The position numbers and the translations under genes are program-made. Below, one piece after another: positions 53,316 to 64,000 of a stretch of 64,000 nt of DNA. Under the pieces are notes generated by a model. It was not told where the DNA came from. It did no database searches and saw nothing but the letters and a program-made list of their open reading frames with translations. Each line of letters begins with the position of its first letter. Positions within the stretch are counted from its first letter, which is position 1. This DNA is from Polychytrium aggregatum (lineage: Eukaryota; Chytridiomycota; Chytridiomycetes; Polychytriales). The DNA is taken from NCBI RefSeq assembly GCF_025602895.1, contig NW_026516227.1, positions 496,001 through 560,000 on the forward strand, read 5' to 3'.

Positions 53316-54754
53316 ATGACTTCCAACAGCTCGTCCATCCCGGTCAGCACCTCGGCTGCTGCCGATCCATGTGTCCAAAGCTTCAATCTCACAGGATGTT
53401 CCAGCGGCGGCTACGACTGCTGCTACGGAGGGCCATGCTCTCCGCTGCCGTCGCGCCCAAGCTGTTCGCTACAGGTATGCCTTCGTTTCTGACTCGGTCA
53501 TGGAGTAGAGAATCCCCTTGACTGAGCCAAGACTGGCGTGGACTCGGCTTGCACTTCCATTGATCTGCTCCAGAGGCTAAATCGCCCCTTTGGTCGCTGC
53601 AGTGTTCCGGGATCGCAAATAGCTCGACCTCGTCGCCATGGAGATGCTCCATGCGGCTGTGTCTGCAAGACAGCAGTATCTGCTCGGATGGCTCGTATTG
53701 CGACGTCGTTGCCCATTCGTGCCTGTCGCAAAAGGGCATGCTGGAGTATTGTTCGGTAGATCAAGCGGCGTCCGCAAGCAGCCCCTGCCAGTCCGGCTAC
53801 TGCTGGCTTGGCCGATGCACCCCAAGTCCGGTCCTGGTTCTGTCGCTGAGCTCTGCGGCGCTGCTGCTCCTAATCGCTGGTCTGGGCTGGAGCTTGCGCC
53901 AGTTCTGCCAAAGGCGATCTCGCAGATACCCCAAGGCCCCGAGCCCTCTGAACTCACTCAGCAGCTCGTCCGGCTCATCGGGCAAATGCTCCAAGTGGGG
54001 CGATTCCCATGACGCTGGCGACACCATCGAGATCGTGAGTCTCTCGCCGCACCACAATGCAAGATCCGGTTCATGGGTGTCTCGCCAAAGTTCCCGGTGC
54101 TCAGGCGTCGATTCCGAGCCCGCCGGATGGGTCGCTGGCGACTGCGATTCCGATGCCATGTCCCGATCGTCTACCCTTCGGGTTCCCAGCGTCTCGGGCA
54201 TCTCCGAGTCTGATCGCACATATCTCAGGTGCTTCATCGAGAACCCTGGGGCACATACGTTCCTTTCGCCAGCGACTCCCACGGCTCGGGTCTGTGCCGT
54301 CCCTTGGCTCGACTCTCCCGAACAGGGCTCTCCCAAGCACCAGGATCCGGCACCCTCCCCTCGGTGGCCGATGCTGTCGCCGTGCTTGAACAGCCCCACG
54401 AATCCGCGATGGACGGCCTCGGCAGCGTCGGCCACATTCTCCGCCAGCCATGAGAGCATCATGCTCACGGGCATAATCGATTCCTATGCCTTTGATGAAA
54501 ACGACGACGGCGACACCGGGCCCCACTCGATAGCCCCTATGCCGACCTCGACCTCGATCTCGACCCCAGAGGGGCCGCCTGCTCTGGCGACGCACAAAAG
54601 TTCTAATGTCGCCATCGGGGAACCGGTTCTTCTGACCATCCCAGGTCCGCCGGCACCAGCAATGTCGGCCACGTACCCCAGGCACCTGCGAGACTGGGAT
54701 GCAGTCCAGGTTCACCGACCTCGGCTCACCCTGTCGTCGTTCCAAGAGCGCTGA
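53316..54754 (+). CDS. Cys-rich single-pass membrane protein
   Basis: Two exons, 53316-53474 and 53603-54754, 436 residues, phase 0 junction. The ectodomain has about 16 Cys (DPCVQSFNLTGCSSGGYDCC, RPSCSLQCSG, SICSDGSYCDVV, SGYCWLGRC). A hydrophobic helix SPVLVLSLSSAALLLLIAGL follows, then basic residues (RRSRRYPK) and a long Ser/Pro-rich tail of about 280 residues ending RLTLSSFQER. It looks like a surface receptor or sensor. No known domain is named with confidence; the Cys pattern is EGF- or toxin-like. The annotated start lacks a signal peptide, yet one is encoded immediately upstream in another frame. The true N-terminus is therefore uncertain. Confidence 0.65.
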
Positions 54755-55402
54755 ATTGGCATCGGGGTGATCACTCTCGCAGCCTACATCCACGGCACAG
54801 TTCTGCTGTGATCGATACTCGCTATCCGATTCCTGGCGGACAACACTTTCAACCCTCCACAATTACTTTGCACGATCAATCATCTGTTCACAAGCCATTT
54901 CTTGTTTTACTGCACACCCAAGCGAATGGGACGCCCTGTTTGGCCAGGACTGTCGCTATTTTCTGGGTGCCGAATACACACCCATCCATTGCCCATCATG
55001 GCCGGGTGTGCTCACAAACATTCTTTACAACATCTTATGTGCGAATGTACTCTCCGAGTTTGTGGATGAGTCAATGTACTGTTATTGAAGCGTGGACGAT
55101 AGAGGTCGCACGGAGTGATGGCGTATGTCACAAATGGTTGCAAAAACGGGTAGGCATGGAAAGGGAGAGGCATGTGTGATGCGGAGGAAGGATGGGCGTT
55201 CTCGCAGCCGAGGAGGCCCAGGCCGGTTTCATCGAGACTACGACGGCTGCTTCCAAGAGGGGTGGGTGTGCAGATCCACCGACCACCGCAAAGGAGCATC
55301 AATGCGGTGCAGAGCCGAGTAGAATCTACCGTACAAGGCCGGCGGCAGTGGCGCTAAGGATGACGACGATAGACGTCGATAATGTGGTATGTGCAGCCTC
55401 GC
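54755..55402. other. Tail-to-tail intergenic region
   Basis: 648 bp between the Cys-rich protein and bZIP stop codons. Nothing supported. Confidence 0.5.
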
Positions 55403-57099
55403 TTATCCATGGCCGCGGCCCATGCTGGCGATCGTCCGGTGCGCTTCCATCACCTGCGACTCGAGCTTGGCAATCCGCTCAGTGTACTCGCGCTGCTTGC
55501 GATCCCACGAGGCTTTATCAGACTCCAGAACCGCAAGTCGGAGAATGATGCCGGACTTTTCGCTCTGAAGCGCCTGGACCCGGTCCTCAAGAACCTGAAT
55601 CCGTTGGTTCTTCCGGGCCCTTGATCGTCGCGCTGAAGGGAGGGGTAAACGAAGCCGCAAAGGGAAAATGTACATGGGCAGTCAGTATTGTGCTGGAAGA
55701 TCAGCTCAATGGTACCTCGGAGGACTGGGTGCGAAGGAGTGGCACTGTGGGTGATTTACCTGCTTCAGTGTTTCTGATGCGCTTGAGGGTCTCGGGATCA
55801 CAGTTCATTGAGTCGTGAGACTCGTGATCGTGATCTGGAGGAGCAAGTGCGGATCATTCCGATCTAAAGGTCAGATACGCATTTCACGGGGAAACGGCCA
55901 CTACCCAGGGGAAGGGCGCAGTTTCAGGGGGGGGGATCAAAGGCTTGAGCACGCCGTCTCAAGAACGAGCACTCTAGAGCATCAGACCCTCACCATCGTT
56001 CTCGTCGCTATGGTCCCGATTCCTGAGCGTGTCATTGGATGAAAAGTTCTGAGCATGTTCGACGGGTGATGCCGAGGAGAAGCCCGAGTGCTTCGAGAGA
56101 CTCGGAGAATGAGCCGGTGAGCTGGCTCGCTCAATCTTGACACTGCCGTCGCCCTGGAGCGCCGGTGATATGTCCGATATGTATCGGTCAGCGGTATTGG
56201 CTGGTTCCGTCGAGGGCGGGCCGAACGATGAAGCCATGTTCGGTCCTTCGGTAGGATAGAGGCCGTTGGTAGAGAGGGGATAGATCCTGGAGTCCATGGG
56301 TGACGGAAAGCCTTGGCTCGGATTTGGTGCCAGCATTGGCTGGGAAAGGAATGCCGGGCTTTGACGCTCGTAGAGTTCTGTGAAGCTGAATAACCGAGAG
56401 TTTGTGTTAGTCTCTATGCAATTGGTGTGACAGGTACATGGAGGATGGGGGGAGACAGTATGTGGTACACAGCAAGAGCAACAGCTTTTTTGGGGGGGGG
56501 CAGGCAAAGCCGAGAGCACCCGATCCATGAAAGGGTCAACCGGCAATCTTGGTACCTTGGAGTGGACTTTGGCATCGGTGGGATCATGGATTGGGAGCTG
56601 GGCACGAAGGGCTGTTGGTGTGGGAACGGCATTCGCATGTGCCCGTTCGTGATGGGCTGTTGGGGCATGAACGGATACGAGACCGCCTCGGGGCTGAACT
56701 GAGTTGCCGAATTGGTATCTGCAGAGACAAGTCGAGTTATAAACACGGAGTGGCAAGCAAGAGTATGCTGATACCCTGATGCACTGTCGGCGCGAGCCCG
56801 GTCCGCTTAGACACACTGGGCACTGCCAGCGCTTGGCGTGCCCCATGGCTCCATCTCATCACACATGGGAAGTGGGGCCAAAAAAGATACGGAGTGTGGC
56901 AAACGTGTGCAGGGGAGTTTTGGATCGATGAAGTACCATGTGTGATCGACATATCGAAGGATGGGGTTCTTGGAAATTGCTGCGGGAGCACGCTGGAATA
57001 CTGATATGATTGTTGCTGTAGCTGCTGCTGTAGCTGCAATTGTTGCTGCTGCTGCTGCTGGTTGGGCTTGTAGATCTTTTGCTCTTTGTTTGGGATCAT
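55403..57099 (-). CDS. Gcn4-like bZIP transcription factor with Gln-rich N-terminus
   Basis: Start ATG at 57099 (MIPNKEQKIYKPNQQ). Five exons: exon 1 Gln-rich, an exon TNSATQFSPEAVSYPF, one with YPTEGPNMASSFGPP and DHSDEND, a small exon ending DPETLKRIRNTEA, and the last exon (55632-55403) opening ARRSRARKNQRIQVLEDRVQ. The basic region NTEAARRSRARKNQR equals the Gcn4/CpcA type (RNTEAARRSRARK). The leucine zipper follows at heptad spacing (VLEDRVQALQSEKSGIIL), and the protein ends in a coiled coil and MGRGHG. The intron cuts the basic region, as each half is on its own exon. Gcn4-type factors bind TGACTCA and drive amino-acid-starvation genes. The promoter carries two such sites and the leader many uORFs. 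Confidence 0.88.
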
Positions 57100-57704
57100 G
57101 TTGCAAAGCGCTGCATTGGAAGCCCAGGTCCACCAGAGAGAGGTTGTGGCAAGGGATCAAGCAGGAACAGCCAGCCAAATACGTCAGTACAACACGATGG
57201 AATGCCTTTGGCCAAGAGGAGAAGCTCAGCCTCGCATAGTTGTTGGAAAGGATGATCGGACAAGGTCACAGCCATGGGTGGATGAATAAGGGGGAACGAC
57301 ACAGGGAGCGAGAAGGATGCATGGACTGGCAGGCCCGAGTCAAGCACACGAGCCCTGGGATATACGAGGCCAGCGGCGCGGATCGAGGCAATCTGGTGGA
57401 GGAGCCGCGCAGAAATATCACATCGGCGGCGTACCGTGTGGACAGAGGAAGCTTGGCCTGGAAACGGGGTTGAGCGAATCGAGCAGAGGACCAGTCGAGG
57501 ACACCGACGAGTGGAAGCAAAAAGGAGAGTCGTGCTGCTACTGCGGTGCACAAAGGGCTGGCGTTGGGTGGTGATGTTGGTGGATGAGCGGGCGAATTAA
57601 CTGAGCTTGAGGGTCGTGAACCACGATGCATGCATACGCATGTTCCGACGCGGGAGGGGCTGTATCGAGACGGTCTTTTATTCGGCGGGAAGCAGGGCAG
57701 TCAT
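57096..57704 (-). promoter_or_regulatory. uORF-rich leader of the Gcn4-like gene
   Basis: Upstream ATGs on the minus strand: 57704 (8 codons), 57641 (14), 57631 (long), 57423 (ATG-TGA, start-stop), 57322 (18), 57275 (59), 57237 (MRG, 3 codons) and 57116 (MQRFAT). The last ends in TGA overlapping the main ATG (ATGA). This assumes an unspliced leader; introns could remove some. Confidence 0.55.
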
Positions 57705-57747
57705 GTCGGTTTGGAGCTGGCCGGGGCCGGCGGCGGCTATGGGGAAG

Positions 57748-57755
57748 TATTTATA
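57748..57755 (-). promoter_or_regulatory. TATA box of the Gcn4-like gene
   Basis: TATAAATA on the minus strand, about 650 bp from the start codon. It is the only good TATA in the region between the bZIP and UTP25 genes. Confidence 0.65.
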
Positions 57756-57769
57756 GCCTCGGCTCAAAC

Positions 57770-57802
57770 TGACTCAGCGCCTGGGTGACCGGGAATGACT
57801 CA
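57770..57802. promoter_or_regulatory. Two perfect Gcn4/AP-1 sites
   Basis: TGACTCA at 57770-57776 and again at 57796-57802, 26 bp apart centre to centre (about 2.5 helical turns). They lie 15-47 bp upstream of the TATA box of the bZIP gene. Confidence 0.75.
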
Positions 57803-58424
57803 CACGCCTTCACGCTGCCGACAACGCTGCCGTCGCTGGGTCGATCTGAGTCGTCGCTGGCGCTGGGTCGGCCTGAGTCGTCGCCGGCGCCCACTGGATC
57901 GCGATGGATCCTACCAGACCGCCACCCATCCCTGCTATGCGATGCGATGCGATGCCGGGTCCAGCGAGTGCCTGCCGCGCTGGGTACTTGTGGCCGGCTC
58001 TTGTGCCTGTGCTTGCGCTTGAGAGTCTGTCGCTTCAGCCCAGCCGGCCAGCCGGTCTGCCGGAGCCGAGAAAGGCATCCAGCAGGTGGCACGCCGTCCT
58101 GTGGCTGACATGGTGGCAACGGCGCCTGCAGCAAAGGCCCTCTGCGACTCCAAATCTCTGGGAAATGGTTGTCAGGATGTTGGAACAGCAGCCGGTGGCG
58201 GCTTTGACCGGCTCATTCCGATTCCGCCCGCGCCCTCGCCGCAAGTCCTCGCTGTGTCCTCGCTGTGTCTCGCTGGCCTGTGTGTGTGTGCGCGCAGCAG
58301 CGGCTGGATCCGGTTTGTTTTTTTTGTTTTGGGCGGATCTGTTCTTGCATCCAAGCCGTCGCCAGCATCCAGCACCAGAGCCTCCCGGACCCACCACAGA
58401 CACCAACGCAATCGCTGCTTCGCC
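57803..58424. other. Remaining upstream region of UTP25
   Basis: 622 bp, GC-rich, without another gene. It includes gtcgctggcgctgggtcg-type short repeats just left of centre. Confidence 0.45.
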
Positions 58425-61400
58425 ATGGACTCGTCGCCGTCGGCATACGGCAAGCTGAAGAGCTTGCTCAAGAGCTCCTCGAAAAAGAGAAAGCTGGAGC
58501 GCGCCTCGTTGTCAGTGTCCAAGGCTGTCTCCAAGAAACAGCGACCGTCCACACGGAGCACCCCCAGCCAGCAAAGCCGTGCTGGCGACCCGGAACGGGA
58601 CAGCGATGGCCATATAGAGTCCGACGACGATGCCGACGATAGAGCGGATGAATATGGAGAAGACCATGAGGGTGACGAAGACGAGGATGAAGACGAGGAT
58701 GAAGACGACGATGCCTTGGACAGCGAGAGCGATGGTGCGTTTCCCGTCGAGGCGTCCGTGGATGGCTCTGCTCATCGGGCAACGGGATGGAGACCCTGTC
58801 CGCGGTTCAGGATCTGACCCATATCATCGTTCTATGTCGCTTGTTCAATGTTGGCACCTCTGGTATGCAGATGATGATAATCACGAGGGTAAGACACTTG
58901 TTTTGCCCACTATGCGGAGCTCCAGCTCCAGCGGGGACCAGAGTCGATCTGGCGTAGAGCATTGCCATACCTACCTTACGCCGCTGACTTCTGCCGTTCC
59001 GGAGGCGGCTTTCGCATGCGAGAGAATGTAGTGCGACTGGCATCTCACCCACAAACTCTGTGGTCTCTCCAGACTTTTACAACGTCCATTTCAGCGACGG
59101 GAACACACAGGACTTGGACTACCGCATCGCTGCCGTCGAAAACAATGCCCTGCAGCTCGACCACTTCGAGGACGATACGTTCGAGAACATCATCGTGTAC
59201 TCTCCCGAGAACTCAGGTCAAGCCGTCAAGAAACCCGACTCACATGCAAAATTGGTGGATTACAAGGTCAGTAGCCTGTTCGGCGGCATTTGTGTTGGCA
59301 CAGGGACACACCCGTCTGCAGATTGCCAGTCGTTGGTACCCGAAATTGAAATCACCCGTGCTGACATTGCCCGTTCGGTTTAAACCTGTTTCACCCCGAC
59401 GCGATCTCGTCGTTGTGTGGATCGACATGGCAGGTCAAATCCAAGTTGGTGGATAGCTGGCCGAAGCTAAGCGCCGGATCGGATCAGGCAGAGGGTACTG
59501 ATGCTGATGTTGATACTGACGATGGATCCAGGAGTGCAGATCATAAGGGTGGACACTGACGTCTGTATCCTTGCGCATTCACCTCTCTGCGGCCCTGCAA
59601 GGCCGCATGACGCCGCTGCAGTCCAAGTTCTTCCACTTCTTCAACCAATACGCCGACGTATATCACCCCGATTACAAACTGAGCCAATGGGATCAAATCC
59701 GGAGTATATATTGTCTTCACGCCATGAACCATGTCTTCAAGTAACGTCAGCTGAGCAGTTGCAATGATATCCTGTCGATTTGTGCCAATATCTCTTTGAG
59801 ATGCGTTCGAGAATTGGACGGCGCTTCTTGTTACTATGCCAGTGGCTCATTCGATGCTGGTTTTATGTCCAGGACTCGCGACCGTGTGCTGAAGAACAAT
59901 CAGAAGCTCAAAGCGCATCCAGACCAGTATGCAGAGGGCTTTCGTCGAGAGATATCCGTATGGGCAGCTTACTCGGCCCGAGCATGTTGTAACCGCTTGG
60001 ACGGACTTGAATTGCAGAGAAATCCGAGATCAAGGCTACACTCGACCCAAGGTGTTGATTCTCGTGCCATTCAAGAACGACGCCCTCGATATTGTCAAGA
60101 AACTCATCGTGCTTTCAGGAACAAGCCAGCAGGTATGTTGACTAATGAGCAACAAGATTTTACCATTGCCAGCCAAGCAATGGCCTCGTACTTCTGCACC
60201 GCCATCTGCTGACAACGCAGCATATACGAGCAACATACAGTCTATCTGAATAAGCTTGTTGACTCCCTTATCTGATTCTCGATGGCCGGATCGCGGTCGG
60301 GCAGGAAAACAAGAAGCGGTTTTTTGACCAGTTCAAGATCGACGATACAAACGACGTCATCGATCCTCGAAAGCCAGGTATGAAGCAGAACGGGCTTTGT
60401 AAACGCATCCCATTGCGACCCATACTGTGCTCACACAATCGCACTCTTGATGCCGTACTGTTCGCTAGAGGATTACAGGAGGATCTTTGAAGGTAACATC
60501 GACGACTGCTTCCGAGTCGGCATCAAGTTCACTCGAAAGAACATGAAGTTATTCTCCAACTTTTACGCATCCGATGTGATTATCGCATCGCCGCTTGGGC
60601 TCCGGTTGATCATCGGATCCAAAGGGTAGGTGACTGTGCGGGGTGTTGCAGAGACAACGCTTGCGCTTAGAGCGCTCCGAACGAGGCTTCGCGGCAGTCG
60701 CAATCGCAATCGCAAGTGCGGCTGCATCTTGGTCTCGCTGCATCGCTGACGCAGTGTTGACTGCTTTGTCGAACTTGAAGCGACAAGAAGCGCGACTATG
60801 ACTATCTATCGTCAATTGAGGTAGTTGTTGTCGACAAAGCCGACACGATTCTGATGCAAAACTGGGACCACGTCGAGGTAATATATCCCTGACTGGTTGT
60901 AAAATGCATGCCGTAGCCTGGATGCGTCTGTGCTACCATATATGAACGTCGTCACCTTGGTAGCGCAGCTGCATCGATGGCAGTAGCCAATGGTGGCATG
61001 AGTGACCAAAGTGCAAAGTCCAAAGCGCCAAGAGGCAAGACCTGCAAAGGTCGTCGATAACGTGATACGTCAACGAGCCAAATCCAGAGGGACAGTCGAG
61101 CTAAAATCATCTTTGTCCAACGTAGCACATTTTCAATCATCTCAATCTGACGCCGACCGAAGCACATGGATGCGACTTTTCTCGGGTCAGATCTTGGTAT
61201 TTGGATGGAAGGTAGATTGACTTTCAATAAGCCTCAGCTCATTTGCTATCGAAGAGCTCTGCGATATCTGGATCTGGTCCGATATCTGGATCTAATGCCC
61301 AGCTTCACCCAGAGCCAAGAACTTGCGACAAACGATCGTGCTTTCGGAGTATGCGACGCCAGAGCTGAACGCGCTGTTCAACCGTCGCATGAAAAATGTG

Positions 61401-62518
61401 TTCTTGAAGACGCGCACCAAGTCGCTCTTTGCCGGAAGTATATCCGATGTTGTCGTGCAAGTTCCCCAGCTGTTCCATCGAATCAACTCAAGATCGTTGA
61501 AGGAAGAAGACGATACTCGATTTACGTACTTTGTTGAGAAGGTAGATGCTCAGATATGACGACCATGAGTGAGCTAAAGCCAGTTGGTCGTGATAACGAG
61601 GCAAATGGCAGGCAAATGGCGGCTTGAATGCATCTCCCTAAGCATCACCATCGCAGCAAACACTCGATGAGCATACGGACGGAAGGGCACTCGTCGACTT
61701 GTCAGCAGATGGCAGACGGATCGTGACCGAGTGCTGCAACTAACGCGCGCTTCCCCGATGGGTTTCGATTGTGTCGTGAATACTAGGTTCTTCCCACCCT
61801 GAGACAGTCCGCCGTCTCTCAAAAGCACACACTCATCTTTGTCCCATCCTTTGTGGACTTTGTCCGCGTGCGCAATTACTTTTCCGAAAAGGAAGAGAAC
61901 TTTGAGCTGCTTTCAGAGTAAGCATTCCTCGTCCTGTCCTGTCCACGCATATTCCTCCGCGACGGAGAAAGGGATAAGGCAGCTCCGCAGCTCAGCCGCT
62001 GTCGGCTGGTTTCGCCAGAGGCAGGTTTGGTGGCGCCCAGAGTTGAGTAACTTACGCATCGGACCTTCACGCGCTGATCACTGCCCAGATATTCCTCCGG
62101 AAGCGATATTGCTCGGGCCCGCTCGGGTCTCTACCACGGCAAGCTCGACTTTGTTCTGTGTTCCGAGCGCTTCCACTTTTTCAAGAGATACAATCTCCGC
62201 GGTGTTCGACATCTGGTGTTCTATGGTCTGCCTGATCACCCGGGTTACTATCCCGAGTTGATGAACATGATGCACAAGGCCCCGGACAACACCTGCACGG
62301 TTCTCTACTCCAAGGTACGTTGTAGGTTGCAGACACGAGGGGGGGTATCTGAATGGTCTGCTGCTGTGTGCGCATAGCATTGGTCGCAGCATCCAAGGCT
62401 GACGGCTCTTCGTGCGGCATCTATGCAGTATGACAAGCTCAAACTCGAGCGCATTGTCGGCAGCAAGCGCGTGGACCGCATGTGTGAGGGCGAAAAGGAT
62501 GGCTTTATGTTCACCTAG
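58425..62518 (+). CDS. UTP25: U3 snoRNA-associated protein 25 (SSU processome, DEAD-like fold)
   Basis: Starts in ideal context (cgccATGg); exon 1 ends at 58734, and about eleven more short exons follow. The N-terminus is basic then very acidic ([20 protein letters not shown]), common in nucleolar proteins. Family blocks: [88 protein letters not shown] with [93 protein letters not shown] and [23 protein letters not shown]25 (animal DEF/DIEXF) resembles DEAD-box helicases but has degenerate ATPase motifs; here VDKAD stands where DEAD would be. It acts in 18S rRNA maturation in the nucleolus. Exon borders inside are approximate. Confidence 0.92.
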
Positions 62519-63088
62519 TTCGTTCTGTCGTTGCGCATGGACGAATACATCTGCTCGAGTCGCAGCCGAATCTGTCGATCCCGAAAGAGCGCCGGTCGTT
62601 CGCTTGGCTGCGCGCAGGGATTGTGCTTGTGTTGTCCATCTGTCCATCTGTCCATCTGTCCATCTGTCCGTGCTGGTTGGTCCCGCTGCTCGCGTCGCTG
62701 ACGTGGTAGCCTCCGGTGGTTGGCTCTGATGTCTTCCGCGTCCATCCGGCGTCACCACAACAACCTGCCCGTCACGCTTGCGTGGCGGTGACCGAGAACG
62801 CGTCACGCCGCTTGCTGTGCCGGGAGGCAGCCAATGGAGTACGTGCGCAGCAGTCGCTCAGCATGACTCGCCACGCATGGGCACCCACACGTGACGAGGG
62901 CGGCACGACATCAAATACGCCCGCCCATCCGGGTGTCGGCCAGAGCCCCATCGCAGAAGCAACAGCACGAGAAGCAGCTACAGCCGATTCCGAAATCCGA
63001 TACACCCACAGCCAGAGATCCCGCCGCCCGGTGTCTCTCTGATCCAATCCACGACAGTCCCTGCCCCGTCCCACCCAAGCCCGCAATC
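62519..63088. other. Intergenic region UTP25 / PEBP
   Basis: 570 bp. It contains the 8-bp array (62635-62666). No gene; the PEBP promoter should be here. Confidence 0.5.
62635..62666. repeat. 8-bp tandem array, 4 units
   Basis: The unit tccatctg, four exact copies. Confidence 0.95.
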
Positions 63089-63827
63089 ATGCTGACCCAG
63101 GAACAAAAGATGCAAGCCGCCCTGCTGAAGGCGTCAAAGGCTCTGATAGACTCCAGTATCCTCGGCGAAGGTAAGATAGATGTCTTATCCAGCGGAGTGG
63201 CAGACTGTTTGCTGAGAGTGCGACCCACGACTAACCGTGACCTGTGCCTCTCGTGCCACAGTTGTCCCAGCCGAGTTTCGCCCCTCGGTCGAGCTCAATG
63301 TCAAGTATCTGTCCAAGAAAGTGACGTACGGCAAGGAACTGAACATCGATGGTCAGTATAGATTACGTTTTGGTGGTCGCTCCACCGGAGACGAGGCGTG
63401 AGCGACACGACCAGCTGACCATATCCTCCCGCCTCAACGCTCATCCCCGGCTATTGCAGGCACCCATCTGATTCCTGAAGTCTCGTGGATCCCTGAAGAA
63501 GGAGCATACTATACCCTGATCCTGACCGATCCCGATGTCCCGTCAAGGAAAAATCCCGAGGATGGAGAGTACCGTCACTGGGTCGTCTCGAACATCCTGA
63601 ACTCGGACTACGCCAACGGCGAGGACTTGACCGAATACGAGCCGCCGTGTCCTCCGGTCGGCACCGGTCTTCATCGGTACATCTTCCTTCTCTACAAACA
63701 GCCCGGCTTCCTGGACCTGTCAGTCATTTCCAAGAGGCGAGAGCGCTGGGAAGCTGATTCATGGGCCAAGAGCTTCGGCATGGAGCTGGTTGGCTGCAAT
63801 TTCTTCAAGGGCCAGCAAAAGCAATAG
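63089..63827 (+). CDS. Phosphatidylethanolamine-binding protein (TFS1/PEBP family)
   Basis: Three exons, 63089-63170, 63262-63351 and 63460-63827, 179 residues, phases matching. PEBP signatures: EFRPSVELNVKY, LILTDPDVPSRKNPEDGEYR then HWVVSNI (the ligand-pocket DPDxP...H block), and GTGLHRYIFLLYKQPG (GxHRYxFxLY). The terminus SWAKSFGMELVGCNFFKG is typical of cytosolic PEBPs. The yeast relative Tfs1 inhibits carboxypeptidase Y and Ras-GAP Ira2; animal PEBP1 inhibits Raf. The function here is assigned only at family level. The region after 63827 to the window end holds no further gene start. Confidence 0.95.
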
Positions 63828-64000
63828 TCAGATGCATGAGTACATGCCATCACGCACATTCTCCTCTATAGACGCGTCGTGATTCTGGACGCCTATCTAT
63901 CACAAACGTATGTAAATATATTGATATTTTGGCTCTACTGCTGGCTGGACAAAGCTGCAGGTGTGAAAGGAGGAGCACTATTCTGCAGCAGCTTTTGAGT
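63828..64000. other. 3' flank of the PEBP gene
   Basis: 173 bp. It includes an A/T-rich stretch (tatgtaaatatattgatatt) that could serve in 3'-end formation. Nothing else. Confidence 0.4.

Noticed and set aside
1-64000. tRNA, rRNA or snoRNA genes
   Set aside because: No stretch showed a T-loop GGTTCGANTCC with matching acceptor stem, and no rRNA-like sequence was seen. A covariance-model search would be needed to exclude snoRNAs in introns.
1-64000. Transposons, retroelements or virus-like insertions
   Set aside because: No transposase, reverse transcriptase, integrase or capsid-like frame and no long terminal or inverted repeats were recognised.

Overview
This 64 kb window is a gene-dense, GC-rich nuclear segment from a fungus, most likely a zoosporic, chytrid-type lineage. 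Almost every gene is broken by short GT-AG introns (mostly about 60-400 bp). The gene set is fungal: an Apd1-type ferredoxin-like protein, a sphingoid-base phosphate phosphatase, a Gcn4-like bZIP and a TFS1-type PEBP. One gene is a clear homologue of ARMC3, an armadillo/EDR1 protein associated with cilia, which fits an organism that still builds a flagellum. I see no prophage, LTR element, DNA transposon, CRISPR array, tRNA or rRNA.

Layout. 1-6.7 kb: QTRT2 (queuine tRNA-ribosyltransferase subunit, cut by the window start) head-to-head with a MOD5/TRIT1 tRNA isopentenyltransferase, then an Apd1/sucraseferredoxin-like protein and a TatD-family nuclease. 6.8-12 kb (minus): a secreted M14 carboxypeptidase and a WD40 protein. 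12.5-20.7 kb (minus): an AMPK-gamma-like CBS protein, a doubtful small ORF, and ARMC3. 21.7-23.9 kb (plus): an ADF-H (drebrin/coactosin-like) protein with a coiled coil. 24.2-26.7 kb (minus): an SV2-like MFS transporter. 28-29.7 kb (plus): S-adenosylmethionine decarboxylase. 30-33.4 kb (minus): an LCB3-type lipid phosphatase and a DUF4743/Nudix hydrolase. 34.8-35.9 kb (plus): a secreted expansin-like protein. 36.8-40.2 kb (minus): a protein of unknown family ending in a BIR-like zinc motif. 41.6-42.3 kb (minus): a single-pass membrane protein. 43-47.8 kb (plus): a MePCE/Bin3 RNA-cap methyltransferase and a CRAL-TRIO-RhoGAP (p50RhoGAP). 48.4-52.4 kb (minus): two unrecognised multi-pass membrane proteins. 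53.3-54.8 kb (plus): a Cys-rich single-pass membrane protein. 55.4-57.1 kb (minus): a Gcn4-like bZIP factor. 58.4-62.5 kb (plus): UTP25. 63.1-63.8 kb (plus): a PEBP.

How the genes relate. No operon-like pathway is evident, but several gene structures carry regulatory information. MOD5 has an upstream in-frame start that adds a mitochondrial-type presequence. The carboxypeptidase gene contains microexons of 5, 27 and 18 nt, one of them encoding a zinc ligand. The AdoMetDC leader carries a tiny uORF followed by a 48-codon uORF, a layout like that of plant AdoMetDC mRNAs. The Gcn4-like gene has two perfect TGACTCA sites just upstream of its TATA box and a leader full of uORFs, pointing to autoregulation and translational control. 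Non-coding DNA is sprinkled with unrelated minisatellites, several of 10-11 bp period, and with G/C runs of almost uniform length (about 9). Two genes (ADF-H and the Cys-rich membrane protein) show reading-frame conflicts that may be assembly indels. All exon coordinates were derived by eye from splice consensus and protein-family continuity.
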